Assembly (NCBI GenBank): GCA_024803745.1
Contig: JANJXV010000020.1
Location: 18,888,777 to 18,952,776 of the forward strand
Source: Megascapheus bottae
Taxonomy: Eukaryota; Chordata; Mammalia; Rodentia; Geomyidae
Length of the DNA: 64,000 nucleotides
Reading direction: 5' to 3'
The notes below the pieces were generated by a model. It saw only the letters and a list, made by a program, of their open reading frames with translations, did not search any database and was not told the DNA's origin. Below are positions 1 through 12,033 of this stretch, one piece after another. Each line of letters starts with the position of its first letter. The first letter of the stretch is position 1. A program made the position numbers and the translations under genes.

Positions 1-1215
1 TCTGACCTTAGAAAAATCACTTAATTAATTGATGTATCAGTTCTGTATTTTACAAAACCAAATCCAAGGCTCTCACACTGAGAACCCTTTTCTCAGTCAG
101 CTACAAAAATGTGACCTTATGGACCACTCCAAACCTCAGACCAAACAAACCTTTAATAATTTGTGCGCAGATCTGAATCAGTTGAAATCAGCTGATGTCA
201 GCAGCCTGGACTTCAAACTTTGGAAAAAACCAACTTATTTTTCATGTGTTCCTCACCCTCCCTGGACAAGAGGCTACATAATATATAGTCTTCTCCAACA
301 AAAGGGAGAAAAGAATAAACATTCACCCACTCAAGCGTATTCGGACCTTGGCACATGCCCCTTCTTCTAAAATCTTTGCTGACCAAAGGAAATCTTTAAA
401 AGTCAAATTCAAACATACAGATAGGATCAAGATTTGAACAAGTAGAAAAAAAACTACTTGCCATGAGGCAGTATCAAGAACTGAAAAACTGGCTCTACAA
501 TTCAATCTACCAAATCCTTTGGAAGAAATTCTCTTAAATTTACCCTTCAACCAGCCTCAGAGATATGAGAAAATTGGCTAATGTGATCTGGTTTGACAAA
601 TCAGAAAGTCCCTATGCAGGTATAGAAATATACTCAAGTATGACTAATCGATATCATTTCTTCCCCACATCATTTTTTGTATCTCTTCCACAAATCAGTA
701 TATGACTTGCTAGAATTAAAAGCTAATACAACAGATGGCATTATGCCAATCAAAGGAAGCTAAATGAGGTTCTGATTCATGTGAGATGAGATTATCTTGG
801 GGTTAAAACATTTGAATATACTTGATAAATATACTAACTAATAATGAATTTTTAGCACTGTCTTTAAAACAGTTCTTGTGCCCTTGACTGTTCACATCGC
901 TCTGAAAGAACTACCACTGTTCAGGTTATATCCTTCGTTTGCTTTTCTCAATTGTTGTTTCCAAAACCAGAATGTCCTTTTATACCCAAGAGAATATGCA
1001 ATATTTTTAGCATAAGTACTACAACAAAACAAATTAATAGAGTTGACTTATGACCTGTAAAAAACTATTTATTTAAATGTATAATAAAATAATTTCTAGT
1101 TCACGGTACAGTTGGTCTTTAATTTATGTTATTAGCAAAAAATATCAAATGGGTTTTGCCATAACCAGATATCATAGCCCCCAAAATATCAAATAATCAT
1201 ACCCACAATCAGGAC
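1..1215. other. Unannotated non-coding DNA
   Basis: AT-rich sequence. Open frames on both strands are short and show no recognisable family. I see no interspersed repeat that I can name and no RNA gene here. Confidence 0.6.
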
Positions 1216-1274
1216 TGTCTGTGCATGGTGGCACACTCCTATAACTTCATATTTTCAGGTGGTGGAAGCAGCAG
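1216..1274 (+). mobile_element. Possible B1 SINE fragment
   Basis: The stretch GCATGGTGGCACACTCCTATAA matches the 5' part of a 7SL-derived B1 element, followed by a degraded segment. It ends directly at the start of the L1 fragment. It is short, so the call is tentative. Confidence 0.45.
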
Positions 1275-1932
1275 ATGATATGGAAGTCCATTATAAGATT
1301 TCAAAAGGAATTATTATACAATCTAAAAATCTCACTTCTGAGTATACATCCAAAGGAAATAAAATCACTGCTTTGTGGACATATCTACATTCCCATATTT
1401 ATTAGGCAGCACTATTCACAACAGCTTAATAGAGAGAGTAATAAAGCATGTACCAATGGATGAATTACATATGTGTATCTATTATGCATGCTGAATTATA
1501 TACATAAGACAACTTAAATGGACTTAGTGAATATTGTGTTTAGTCATATTAGACTTACCAAAACTGACAATACTAAATATATCTAGAATTCAGAAACTAG
1601 AATTCAGAAACTAAGAAAATTGAAACTGTTGGTAGTTACATGGAGTCAAAGGATGGAAAAAATAATGAGAGGCTGGTTAATAACCACCTGCTCTGAGTTA
1701 TAAAATAAATAAATTCTGGAGATCCAATGTATAGGCTGGCGACGATACTTGATTATTATTCTTGCATTCAAATTTGCATAGAGTGGAGTTTAAAGTATTT
1801 TCATCCTATAAAAGGTGACATTAATTAGCTTGATTATGTAAATATTTTATGTGTATGTACATCACAATATTATGTAGTATTAACTATGCATAGTTTTATT
1901 TATTAAATGTACCTCAATAAAAGTTGGAAAAT
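1275..1932 (+). mobile_element. Old L1 (L1M-type) 3' end
   Basis: This is the degraded end of an ancient mammalian L1. The end of ORF2 shows as 'CTCACTTCTGAGTATACATCC', then AAAGGAAATAAAATCA and GCAGCACTATTCACAACAGC. Next comes a tract like '...AATGGATGAAT...' and an old L1 3' UTR with TTAATTAGCTTGATTATGTAA and CCTCAATAAAAGTTGGAAAA. ORF2 is broken by many stops and indels, so it is a fossil. Divergence suggests insertion before the rodent radiation. It contains a small 14-bp tandem duplication at 1583-1610. Confidence 0.88.
1583..1610. repeat. 14-bp tandem duplication
   Basis: The 14-mer CTAGAATTCAGAAA occurs twice back to back (1583-1596 and 1597-1610), followed by a partial third start. 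It lies inside the L1 3' end and is probably a slippage or repair duplication. Confidence 0.9.
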
Positions 1933-3536
1933 CATTTCAAGTTTGCTTAATTTCTTAATCACATTCATAAAAACTTATATACATCTATTTGCTGGTTTTA
2001 AAATACAGAGTATTTTTACTGACTTCCTGACCCTTTATAGCTGACTTGCACTGGCTTAAATAATATCTCTGCTTGTGCTAAAAGAAAGAAATAATTTTCT
2101 ATAAAAACTTACATAGGGAAAGCCTTTTTGTCTGTATCACAGTTGCTCCTTGGTTTCACTAACAATCCAGTGTCTTTTGTACCCTAATAACCTATAGTCA
2201 GGCAATGTCATTACCAGGAGATGCAGAACTGGAGCTTTTGGTGCTTTATGTTCTACAGCAGTACAGCTATAAAAAATCTAGATGCATTCACAGCTCCTGA
2301 CTATTTCATGTCTGAGCATGCTATTACAATTCCATGTTCTCAGTCAGTTGACAGGACCTCACAGTAAACTTCTAAATTATGTAAATCTCTCTCAAAGAGC
2401 CACTAAGAATAAAAATATCTGCATGAACTTGTTCTGAGAAACACTGGCTATGAGAGTAGGAAAGAGCTCTTTGAGGAAATGCTTTGATTGCAGAATGATC
2501 GGTTCTGAGGAAATATATCCTATATCACTAATGCAAAGAGAAACAAAGGGGAAACAGTTTCGACAGTTGTACAGTGCATTTTTCTATGTGAATCAATTAC
2601 TAAATGCAATTAACTCTATTTCATTTGTCCATCAGGTTACTGAACTCTCAGAGACCACTATACCTTTCCAACATAAACATAAACACTTCCTTTTAAGACA
2701 TTGATTTGACATGGAAATAATGATAATAATGGAGCTAACTATAGCTCATCCCATGGGGTTTTCTCCAGTTTTACACATGAGAAATTAGGAACTTCTGAGA
2801 CATGCAGCAACTGAGTGAATGAGACAAGATCAAGGGCATTCGAAACCGTGTAGATGCAGATTGGGTTGGATGTTTAGAACTCTGATAGGTGGCTATAAAT
2901 AATGTTCCTTTTCTTTTGAATATTGAAAGTGATCATTAGCCTAAGATCTTAATGGAACACCAAACAACAAACAAACAAAAAAGCAAAACAGACAAACCTA
3001 GGGCAAATTCTTAACTCATACCTTCCCAGAATTCATTCTAGATATAAATCACTTAGAGGAAGGTAGAGTAGAGAGAAAACATCAAGGAACGAAAGTGAAA
3101 GAACAACATATTGACTGGTCTGGGGGAAGTCTTTGTTCTTGATTTCCTGTGATTTGAGTCAGTGATGGTTGATTCAAAGGATGGGAGAAGAAGACTACTA
3201 AATACACTTGGTCATCCAGTAGGAAGGAATGGTCAACTGTTCATCTGAAACACTGAGAGCTGTAGCCTCCATGGGGCTTTGATGCCATGGCCCAGGAGAG
3301 GAGCTGTAGATCCAATTGGATAATCCTGAGACAATGAATCAAATCAAAGTGAGGTTTAAGAAAGGAAAAAAGAGGTTTTTGTGAAAATAACTTAATTGAG
3401 TTTAGATTTTATTTTCTTTTGTTAGAGTGTAATACTTGAGGATAGATAACCTTACAATGAAAAGTGGTTTGCTCATCTTACTGTCTTGAAGGATAAAAGT
3501 CCAAGATTAGGCCACTACATCAATTCAGTCTCCTAG
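1933..3536. other. Unannotated DNA with a possible MIR remnant
   Basis: Mostly unrecognised AT-rich DNA. Around 2700-2880 a stretch resembles a reverse-orientation MIR or L2 remnant (TTTTACACATGAGAAATTAG and an AGCAACTGAGTGAATGAGAC-like segment), but it is too degraded for a firm call. No gene is seen. Confidence 0.4.
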
Positions 3537-3555
3537 GACTGCCCCCTGGTTGGGA
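3537..3555 (-). promoter_or_regulatory. CTCF-like motif 1
   Basis: The minus strand reads with core ACCAGGGGGCAGT, a close match to the vertebrate CTCF core CCASYAGRKGGCRS. It is outside any recognised SINE. Binding is an inference from sequence alone. Confidence 0.45.
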
Positions 3556-5271
3556 GATCAGGGGGAGTACCAATAAAAGGGAGAGATCAGATGATGAAGC
3601 AAGAAGTTAGATGAGAGAAGGGCAGTCTATTTGATTATCTTGCACTATAACTCGCTCTACAACTTCTCACCACATTTTACCCTGTCACACTGAAATCAAG
3701 CCTCCCCTACACACATTCTTTGGAACATATACTTAAACCATACCATAATCACAATAGCTTACCCCACAAAATACTAAAAAAAAATCAAAGCAAAATAATC
3801 CCCAAACTGACTGAAGTTGCCTGGATGGAGCTAGACCACAGTTTCTAAATGTCTAAATGTAGTTGTATGACAACATACATTCATTTATAGCTTCTGTAAA
3901 TCATACATGACATTTATGTTTTTCTGCACTCCTCAACTAATTTTTGTGTTGACTTGATAAGCCAAGCAGCTATGAGAATTGTTAGGTATTTTGTAAAGGA
4001 AAGAATATAACCAAGTAGAACTGAACAAGGATCTTTGTGATCCTTAGTTAGAGTATAAGAATCAATACCCTGCTGAAAAAAAAATGGGTTGATTGGACAG
4101 CCCTGACAGGATCAACTTGAAAGCACAGGCCTATTGGGGAGTCAGATGCCCTGTTGGAAGCTTTAATACAAAATTTACTGAGCACCAAACCTGCATGTAG
4201 AAGACTTCATCTCACACAGCGATAAGTACATCTCTTGAGGTCTAAGAACACACATCAACCATTCCTCTCTGACTTACCTATCATACCTAAACATCTAGAG
4301 TGCCAAGGCCATATGAATCTGATGGACTTAAACCAATTGAAATAGAAAATTAGGGATCATTTGGTCTGAAAAGCTCTAATAATCAATCAGGCTGAGTTAT
4401 ACAGCATATACTAGAGTATGATCCACAGGCCATTTGTTCTGGGATGCCAATTATAAATAGGAAGAATGGCAATCATTTGATGCCAGTTCAGCAACACCTA
4501 TTACCTATTAGGTAGTAGGTATTAATTAATGTCAGATATCTACCCAAAAATGCAATGTCAGATATCCTTAAATCTTACAAACATGCTTCATCTTTGTTTA
4601 TACCATTTCTTTTTAGACATCAAATTGTCCAGTAGTATAGTTCAAATGGAGTCTTTCCCTTGGCTGATCCCCATGTGAAATGTAATGTATAGGAGAATTG
4701 GATGCATTCTTTAGACTGACATTCCTTGCAATAAAAAGTTACAGATTAAAATATACCTCAAGAAAATCACATATTTAGCTCCAGGATGGAATACAATAGA
4801 TATCTATCAATCTCAGCAGATTTTCAGTGATAGAGCGAAGCAGAATGGCAAATAATACTCAAAAATCCCCCTTGACATGTTTCCAAATTATTATTTTTAC
4901 CAAGGCATCACTTCCTACTCTCCATCAATTATGACAATGCTAGGCAAACAAACAAGATCCCCAGGTTTAAAGGAAAGCGAAAATTCTAGGATGGCAAAAC
5001 CTTGTTTGGAGCCGAACCAAAAATTGGGAGAAAGGATTGACAGGCTTTATTGCTCCCGTGAAACGAACATTAGCAAGAAGTTTTAGAGAAATGCTTAGAA
5101 ATCCATTTGTGCCAGTCAATACCATCCACCTTTTCAAGCTGCAAATCCATTAGTGAGTGATGGCTGATTCAGTAGTAAGCTGTACAAAAGAAACAGCACG
5201 TTCATGGCAGAAAAAAAATGTAGTGAACTAAGTTTTCACTTTTGTTCCTATTGTTGTTCTGTTTGTTTTAG
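3556..5271. other. Unannotated DNA, possibly partly conserved
   Basis: No repeat or gene is recognised. The part at about 4930-5075 retains several CpG dinucleotides (AGCGA, GCCGAACC, CCCGTG, AACGAAC) in otherwise CpG-depleted DNA, which is compatible with a conserved non-coding element. Confidence 0.35.
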
Positions 5272-5359
5272 GACCAAGTGTAACAGCAAATGGATTTGGG
5301 ATTGACAAAAGAACGGGTGAGAGGCAATTTCAACAATTTGTAAGAAAACATAAATACAG
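5272..5359 (+). other. Exon-like segment (unproven)
   Basis: An 88-nt segment is preceded by a long pyrimidine-rich tract ending TTTGTTTTAG and followed by a CAG|GTAATC donor-like site. One frame, starting two bases into the segment, is open for 28 codons and stops just after the donor. An inner donor at 5317 (CGG|GTGAGA) would give a 45-nt exon. The encoded peptide resembles no family I recognise. An isolated cryptic exon or chance is more likely than a coding exon of a known gene. Confidence 0.18.
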
Positions 5360-5730
5360 GTAATCTTTCCAGGGAAGAGAGTTCACTCTAACCTTTATGA
5401 TTACTGTCATATTACACAGATAATGCTATTGGAGAGGAATAATAAATAACATGGGTGAAAAGTATTATTATCCTTATCGTGAAGCCATAGATTTTTCTCA
5501 ACACCTTTTAGATATGATTTTTGTTCCCTTGAGGCAGCAAAAGTACTGAATTCTTTGAAAAGAAAATCATGACACATAAAAGGATTTTAAGGAGCCATTT
5601 ATACCTGGGGTATGTGGGAAACTTGGTTCTCTGAAACAAGACAGTAACAAAAGAATGGAAACTCGACATCGTTTTCAGATTCATAATGACTTTCAAGATT
5701 GATTTCTAGGTGACAATCCTCTTGCCTTAA
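5360..5730. other. Unannotated non-coding DNA
   Basis: No recognised repeat or gene between the exon-like segment and the A-rich tract. Confidence 0.5.
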
Positions 5731-5762
5731 TTAAAAAAAAAAAAAGAAAAAAGAAAAAAAAG
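5731..5762. repeat. A-rich simple sequence
   Basis: The stretch is almost only A with a few G. It could be an old retroposon tail, but no SINE or LINE body is recognisable next to it. Confidence 0.7.
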
Positions 5763-5817
5763 AACTGGATCTGAGAGCACAGCCCACTGACTCAGCAGCT
5801 CGTTAGAAAATGACAAT

Positions 5818-5833
5818 AGCGCCACCTACTGTG
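5818..5833 (-). promoter_or_regulatory. CTCF-like motif 2
   Basis: The minus strand reads CACAGTAGGTGGCGCT, matching the CTCF core CCAGTAGGTGGCGCT with one early mismatch. Two CpGs are retained next to it. It is not inside a SINE. Inference only. Confidence 0.45.
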
Positions 5834-8825
5834 AAACTCCAGAAATATGAGTTTCACCTGGCTGATCAAACCAATTTGCTCATCCAATAAATACAATGAC
5901 CAGAGGGATGTTAAAAGTAGCTCCAAGTATCATTTCTCTAAAATGTTTTTTTTATCAAGTAACTTCACATTAACAAGCTTATTCTTTTTTCCACCTGTTA
6001 TTTATGCATGCACTTACATAGTATCGGAAGCAGTTTTACAAACATTAAAAAAAAGAAATTGAAAAATGTACATTACTTGATATCATTAAAAAATTTCAAA
6101 GATAGTTTTAGAATAATTGCCTTCTCTTTCTAAATTTAAGTTTCCATTAGTTTCCTGACTAAATCCAATTAGCAATGAAATTTTCCTTGTTAAACTTAAG
6201 AGGTATTTTTTTTTCTTTAAGAGACAACTGCACAATGTAAGATAATAAAAGCTACATTAGATGTGTTTATAACTCCGCCATATTGCTACTAAGCAATAAT
6301 GAGTTTTAAATGGTAATTGTAAGTCGTGTAATGTACGTTACATATTAACTATCATATAGAAGAGATAAAGTTTGAAGTTCTTGAGTAAATGGATCACACA
6401 CATGGCATCTCAATTAAGCAGCTTACTTAGTTACATACTTACCAAGGCTATCAACGTTCTATGTTTTAAAACAGAGAAAAAAGTAAGAAAATTAATTAGT
6501 GGTTCAAGCCTCATTTTAAAAACTTGGAAGTCAATTATTCTGTGCCATACTTTTGTTTGAAATGCAAGGGTTTTTGCCTTTTCAAAAATTCCGCTTCTAG
6601 TATGGGTATAAGAATGTTATATATCCATGTCAACACACAATCAGTCTTCATCAGTGTCATGCTCTCCTCATTCTCCACCCCCCCTCCAGGCTCACCCATC
6701 CCTTTAAGTGTTCTCATTCCATTCTCACATATGAACTTGATGACTGTGTTTCCCTACCATCCCTCTCTCCATTCAGCTGCTTCCTTCTTTGGTCTTCACC
6801 ACTCCCCAATATAAGCATGTTTCATCTTCCTAATATTTGCTTTGTTAAACTAAGTCCAGGGTATTTTTGAGGACAACAAGCTACTAAGTGTTGATGCAAT
6901 CACATTGCTGGCCTCAAACAACCTACTTTCTTTCTGCATGGAGGAAGTAATCAGCAGCCTCAAGCAGAACATTGCCCTGGAATGTTGGAGTATTAAGAGT
7001 TAAAATTTGTTTTCTTGGGGTCCTCTCAGAGCTCCTCTTGGTCCACTAATTACAGACACCAAGTGTAGCAGATAGATAAATAAATAGATGCGTACATAGA
7101 TATATACAAAGATACATAGATAGATTTTGAACTATAATATAAGCAAGTTCCTTTGTAGCTTTTATTTCCTAGCCACTTCATAAACAGGACTTTCCCCTAG
7201 AACATCCTCTAAGTATGAACATTGACCCATTTGACAGGTTCTGGGAATAAATCTTATTTCCATAAGACAGGCATTAGATTTAGTTCATACAACAATTCTT
7301 AGCTGACTCTTTTTAATAACTTGAACCCTAGATTGACTCTAAAGTGAAACGGTCAGGTCCATGAAACAATAAAAAAAAGATATGCCTCAGAACTGAGCAA
7401 CAAACATAGCACAAGACATGAAGAGAAAAACGTTCAGAAAGTCGGCAGAAGAAAATTCCTTTTGTTTAAGAACGTCCTAGAGAAGATAGAAATAAACAGT
7501 TTCTGCTCATTTTTGTTTTCAAAGGGTGATGAAATGGAAAGGAGGGGTACACAATGTCTGAGCATAGACAGGAGACAGTTACATTGCACTGGGGGGGGTA
7601 GTAGAGGATGGCAAGTTAAAGCAGCTATGCAGAGAGACAAGAAACAACCAAGTTCAGTGTTATGCCAACATGGTGGAAGTCACATTCTTTTCAAAAAGTT
7701 TGAGTCGCTGTGCTGAAAAGATGCAAGGGTGCCCTAGAAAATGACTGTAGCCCCGGGAGCTGTCATAGAGTAGTAGATATTAGAACCCACAAATCTCCAT
7801 GAGTCTACAGAATGTAGACCTGGAAACCTCAGCATTCAGGACAAAAGAGTCTAGTCAGGTTTTCGATACACAAACCAATTTCAATATGAATGAAATCTAG
7901 GCCCTCATAAATAAAAATACACTTAGGTTTGTATGCAAACAGAAATGAGAAATATGGTATAGAGATAAGAGTTTCCATAAAAGAAGTATCCCTAGAAGAC
8001 ACTGAATGCTCTCAGGTGCTTGAAGATCTGCAAAGAAGTGGTGTTGAGGAACTCGGTTTGGTATTGGCATTACTGGTGACTGGAGGGCTATTAATTGCTC
8101 AGAACGGCCGGTGGCTTGACCTTTTCTATATGGGAATTTGTTTAACTCTGGTGTTGTAAGGTGAACATACTGAGAATCCACATTTTGAGAAGTGGAATCT
8201 TGGAGTCTTTATTAAAAAGCCAGTGACTGCTTGGTGATCTCCTGTCTCAAAGACCAGCAGCCTGAAAACACATTTAACACAATTAGGAAACAGGCCAGAG
8301 AGAAAAGAAAGAACAAAAACAATAACAACAAACCAATTCAGCTCTAAAGGAGAATTGAATTGAGAGCAGTCAAGAGACAGGAGACAGGACAAGAACACAC
8401 AGACATGTGGCACAGCGTAATGGAGGCTGAGCTGGTCCAGGTCTAAAAAGCATCGGATCAGGGTCATGGTTACAGGAAACTCCCAGTCCCAGACACTGGA
8501 CTGGTTTTGTAACCTATCAGCCAACTGCCTGCCCCTGCCCCTAGGGATTCAGGTGCACCAGTCACCTGGTGACTCATTCATTCATTCCTCTCAAGACACA
8601 TGCTCTACCATTTTTGCCACAACTCCTCTTCCAGTGATTTGATGGAAAGTTGGAGATAAGAATCTGCTGGAAGGAAAGTTCATGAGACATTGAGGATGTT
8701 GTATCAGAGTATTTAGTACACATGACCAAAGTAAATATTACTTTTTTGTTCTGAAATATGCTGTAACACTGCTATGGAAAATTGGGCATTTCAAACAGTT
8801 TCTAAAATGATAGATATTAGAAGTA
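5834..8825. other. Unannotated non-coding DNA
   Basis: No gene or firm transposon call. There is a degenerate GATA/ATAC-type simple stretch at about 7066-7128. The 6230-6350 part retains several CpGs and TA-rich transcription-factor-like words. The longest open frame, about 8126-8524 on the minus strand, begins at TTG, not ATG, and shows no family. Confidence 0.45.
7066..7128. repeat. Degenerate GATA-type microsatellite
   Basis: Interrupted GATA, AATA and ACATA units (GATAGATAAATAAATAGATG and similar). It is an aged microsatellite. Confidence 0.7.
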
Positions 8826-9026
8826 CTTTTTTTAAACCAGTCCTGGGGCTTGAACTCAGGACCTGAACACTGTCCTTGGACACTTTTTGCTCAAAGTTAG
8901 GGCTCTCTCACTTGAGCCACAGTGCTACTTCTGGCTTTTTCTGTGGATGTGGTACTGAGGAATCGAGCCCAGGGCTTTGTACATGCTAGGTGAGAACACT
9001 ACCACTAGGCCATGCTTCCGGCCCCT
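8826..9026 (-). mobile_element. IDL-Geo SINE
   Basis: Read on the minus strand, this is an ID-like tRNA-derived left monomer (GGGGCCGGAAGCATGGCCTA, then a diverged B box) joined to the Geo right monomer (CTCAAGTGAGAGAGCCC-like) with a poly(A) tail, seen as T's at 8826-8833. It is more diverged than the copies at 15 kb and 34 kb, and no clear target-site duplication is visible. Non-autonomous: amplification needs L1 machinery. Confidence 0.88.
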
Positions 9027-11182
9027 GGAAAAACATTTATCAACATATTTATTGAAATTGTATTATAAAAATAGCCAAGATTTCAATGAGAAAACTGAAA
9101 TCACTACGTGAAAATAGTTCTCAAAGAAAGTAAATCTTATCCTGTAATTGTGGGAATACAGAAACGATTTGTATGGCACAGAAAGATGTTCATGCTATTT
9201 CCAACATTTTTTCTGAGAAAAAAATGTTAACAAAATGGTTTCAACATTTCTATATAATGACCAATTGTTACAGCATTTACATTCACAAATCGCTAGTGCC
9301 GCCTTGTGGTCATTATGAATAATGTTCAACTAAGATAGGAACATACTTGAGCATATAAATTATGTATATGACATATATTTTATCAAGTTATTATTATATG
9401 TAACTACTTATGTAAAGAGGCTTATGTTTTTAAGATTTGAAGTATTTTTCTTTGAGAAGATGAATTCAAATACAATTCAAATAAAATATTTACTTGCATG
9501 TAAATATTAGGCATAACATAAATCTGTGCTTTTGAGCATGTACACACCAATATGTACATATTATATAATATTAAAATGTAAATAGACACAAGAAAGTTGT
9601 GAGTCTTAGATAAATGTCCACAACGTTTACACTGATTTCCAGAACCTCTTCCAAGAATGCATACACAATTATTCAGAGGCTATTTGGCTCCCAACAGCTA
9701 TAATATATGATAGGTTCTCAAGCCTGATTACATATTAAAAGTACCAATGTCAGTAAGAATAACAACTATAATAATATAGTGCTTGGATGTCACCAAAGGG
9801 ACTTAGTCCAAATTTTCAATTATGTTCCAAAAAGCTATAATTGTATTACTATGTTTCAAACCTCTGACCTAAAAATAAAGATTCTTCAGTTGGGGAGAAA
9901 AAGAGAGAAACATAGAAGATGAACAAAGTGATGAGCCCTCCCTCCCCATATAATCAATAAGAGGAAAATTGGTGGAACATGGAATTTCATCATTCAGCAA
10001 CATTTGATTCTGCACAGAAGCCCTTATTGTGGAGATGAATGAGAATGAGCAACGGAGGGCCTGTGTTCCCATGGGGAGACCTTGTCTGTTGCCCACAAGG
10101 CGCGCTCCTCAGTTTCACTTCCCTTGTGCATATGGACAAGTACTTCCTGTGAAGTTCTGCAGATGGATAGGTGCGCATTGTTAAGGTTCTACAGCTGTAA
10201 GCCTAAAGTTGAAAATGGAAAACATTTCATAACCATCAGTATTTCTAACTAAGGTGTGTAACTTATGAACTTGAGGGCCAAGTGTAAAAGCCAAGTTTTT
10301 TCAATGAAAAGGCAAGTTTTACTGCCAGCAGACACTTAAAACACTCTGTAGTTCATTTTCACAAGACTGACTATAATTGAATGTCAGCAGATATGGTGAT
10401 TTATAAAGTACCTCACATTCTATGTATAATGAAAACCCTTAGTTCTGAGTCCTAATATTTGATGAAACATGATAGTGACTTTATTTCCAATAGCTAACTT
10501 GACCTAGAACTTTCTATCATTTTTATAGTGAGCTGTGTTATATTGCTTTTACATGTGCTTCAGATTTTCATATTAAATGAAGGAAAATTGTATACTTGTG
10601 GAATGAAAATATTATGCAACTTGAGTTTTCCCTTCATCCATATTTGATACATTTTCAAAGCGCTTACAATATGTTAGCAAGTGTATCTAAATCATATATT
10701 TACTTATCTAATTTCTTGAACTTATTCTGTTCTGAAATTGCTATAATTACTAACAATATAGAGATGTATAAATAATTAGAAAGTCAGTTCTGAGACTAAG
10801 TTAAATTTGCACATATTTTTACTAAATAATCTACTTATTCTAATTTTATTCTGATTCTATGTAATTATTTTTATTCTCTTTATACTTACAAAATAGTAAT
10901 GAATCTGTTAAAACAATTAAGCACATGGATGTTCATTTCTGATCCATTTAGAACATGGTAAAAGGAGCCCTGGTATGGGAATTGAAGCATGTGATCTAAT
11001 TTTGTCCCCATCCTTACTAAGCCTATCTTGCAAGGATAATTAAATCCTGATTTCCAGTATTTGATTCAGGCACAAATACTTTTTGACATTACACAGGAAG
11101 ATTTTTTAAAATTTCAGGAGTAAGCTCAGAATGAATCTTCATTCTAGCCTCAAAACTAGCTTCTGAAAACTAGGTTCTTGGC
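9027..11182. other. Unannotated non-coding DNA
   Basis: About 2 kb of AT-rich DNA with no recognised SINE, LINE or gene. It contains the CTCF-like motif at 9295-9310. Confidence 0.5.
9295..9310 (-). promoter_or_regulatory. CTCF-like motif 3
   Basis: The minus strand reads ACCACAAGGCGGCACT, a near match to the CTCF core (CCAnnAGnnGGCRCT). Two CpGs are retained. It has the same orientation as the motifs at 3537 and 5818. Inference only. Confidence 0.38.
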
Positions 11183-11239
11183 AAAGAAAGATAAAGAAAG
11201 AAAGAGAGAAAGAAAGAAAGAAAAGAAAGAGAGAGAGAC

Positions 11240-11305
<66 letters not shown>

Positions 11306-11474
11306 GAAGGAAGGAAGAAAGAAAAAAGGAAGGAAGGAAGGAAGGAAGGAAGGAAAGAAAGAAAGAGAAAGAAAAAAAAGAAAGAAGGGAGGGAGGGAGG
11401 GAAGGAGGGAGGAAGGAAAGGGAGGGAGGAAAGGAGGGAAGAAAGGACATGAAGGGGGAGAAGGAGGGCAGGGG
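11183..11474. repeat. Polypurine tract: (GAAA)n, (GGAA)n, (GGGA)n
   Basis: About 290 nt are almost only purine on the plus strand. A clean (GAAA)n run at 11241-11304 is followed by GGAA and then GGGA units. At 11387-11412 there are five closely spaced GGG runs able to form a G-quadruplex. All long open frames here are translations of the repeat. Confidence 0.97.
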
Positions 11475-11767
11475 ATTTTGCGGTTGATCTATATGTATGA
11501 GCCCCATCCACTACCAAGCCTCCTCTCATTGCTCAATTAGTCTAAATTAAAATTTTGTCGTGTCTCCATGTCCTTCCCAGAACCTGGTTCCTGAGAATAA
11601 TGGAAGTGTCAAAATAACACTGACATAAAATGTCAGGGGCTAAACATAAGATACATAAGATACCATAAAATACAAAGGTCAGCTGAGGAACGAAAGCCAT
11701 TAAGAAAAGGGTCACATCACTACAGTAAAATCGTCTTCTCCTTCTTGTCTTTCTTTGTGTTTCTTTT

Positions 11768-11770
<3 letters not shown>
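11475..11770. other. Spacer between two simple-sequence tracts
   Basis: About 300 nt of ordinary unique-looking DNA separating the purine tract from the pyrimidine tract. No feature recognised. Confidence 0.6.
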
Positions 11771-11844
<74 letters not shown>

Positions 11845-11969
11845 CCCTCTCCCTCTCCCTCTCCCTCTCCCTCCCTCTCCCTCTCCCTCTCCCTCTCCCT
11901 CCCTCTCCCTCTCCCTCTCTCCCTCTCCCTCTCCCCCTCCCCCTCCCCCTCCCCCTCCCCCTCCCCCTC

Positions 11970-12033
<64 letters not shown>

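Noticed and set aside
8126..8524. Longest open frame (132 codons, minus strand)
   Set aside because: It begins at TTG, has no recognisable domain, and its hydrophobic stretches follow from T-rich antisense sequence. No splice or promoter context.
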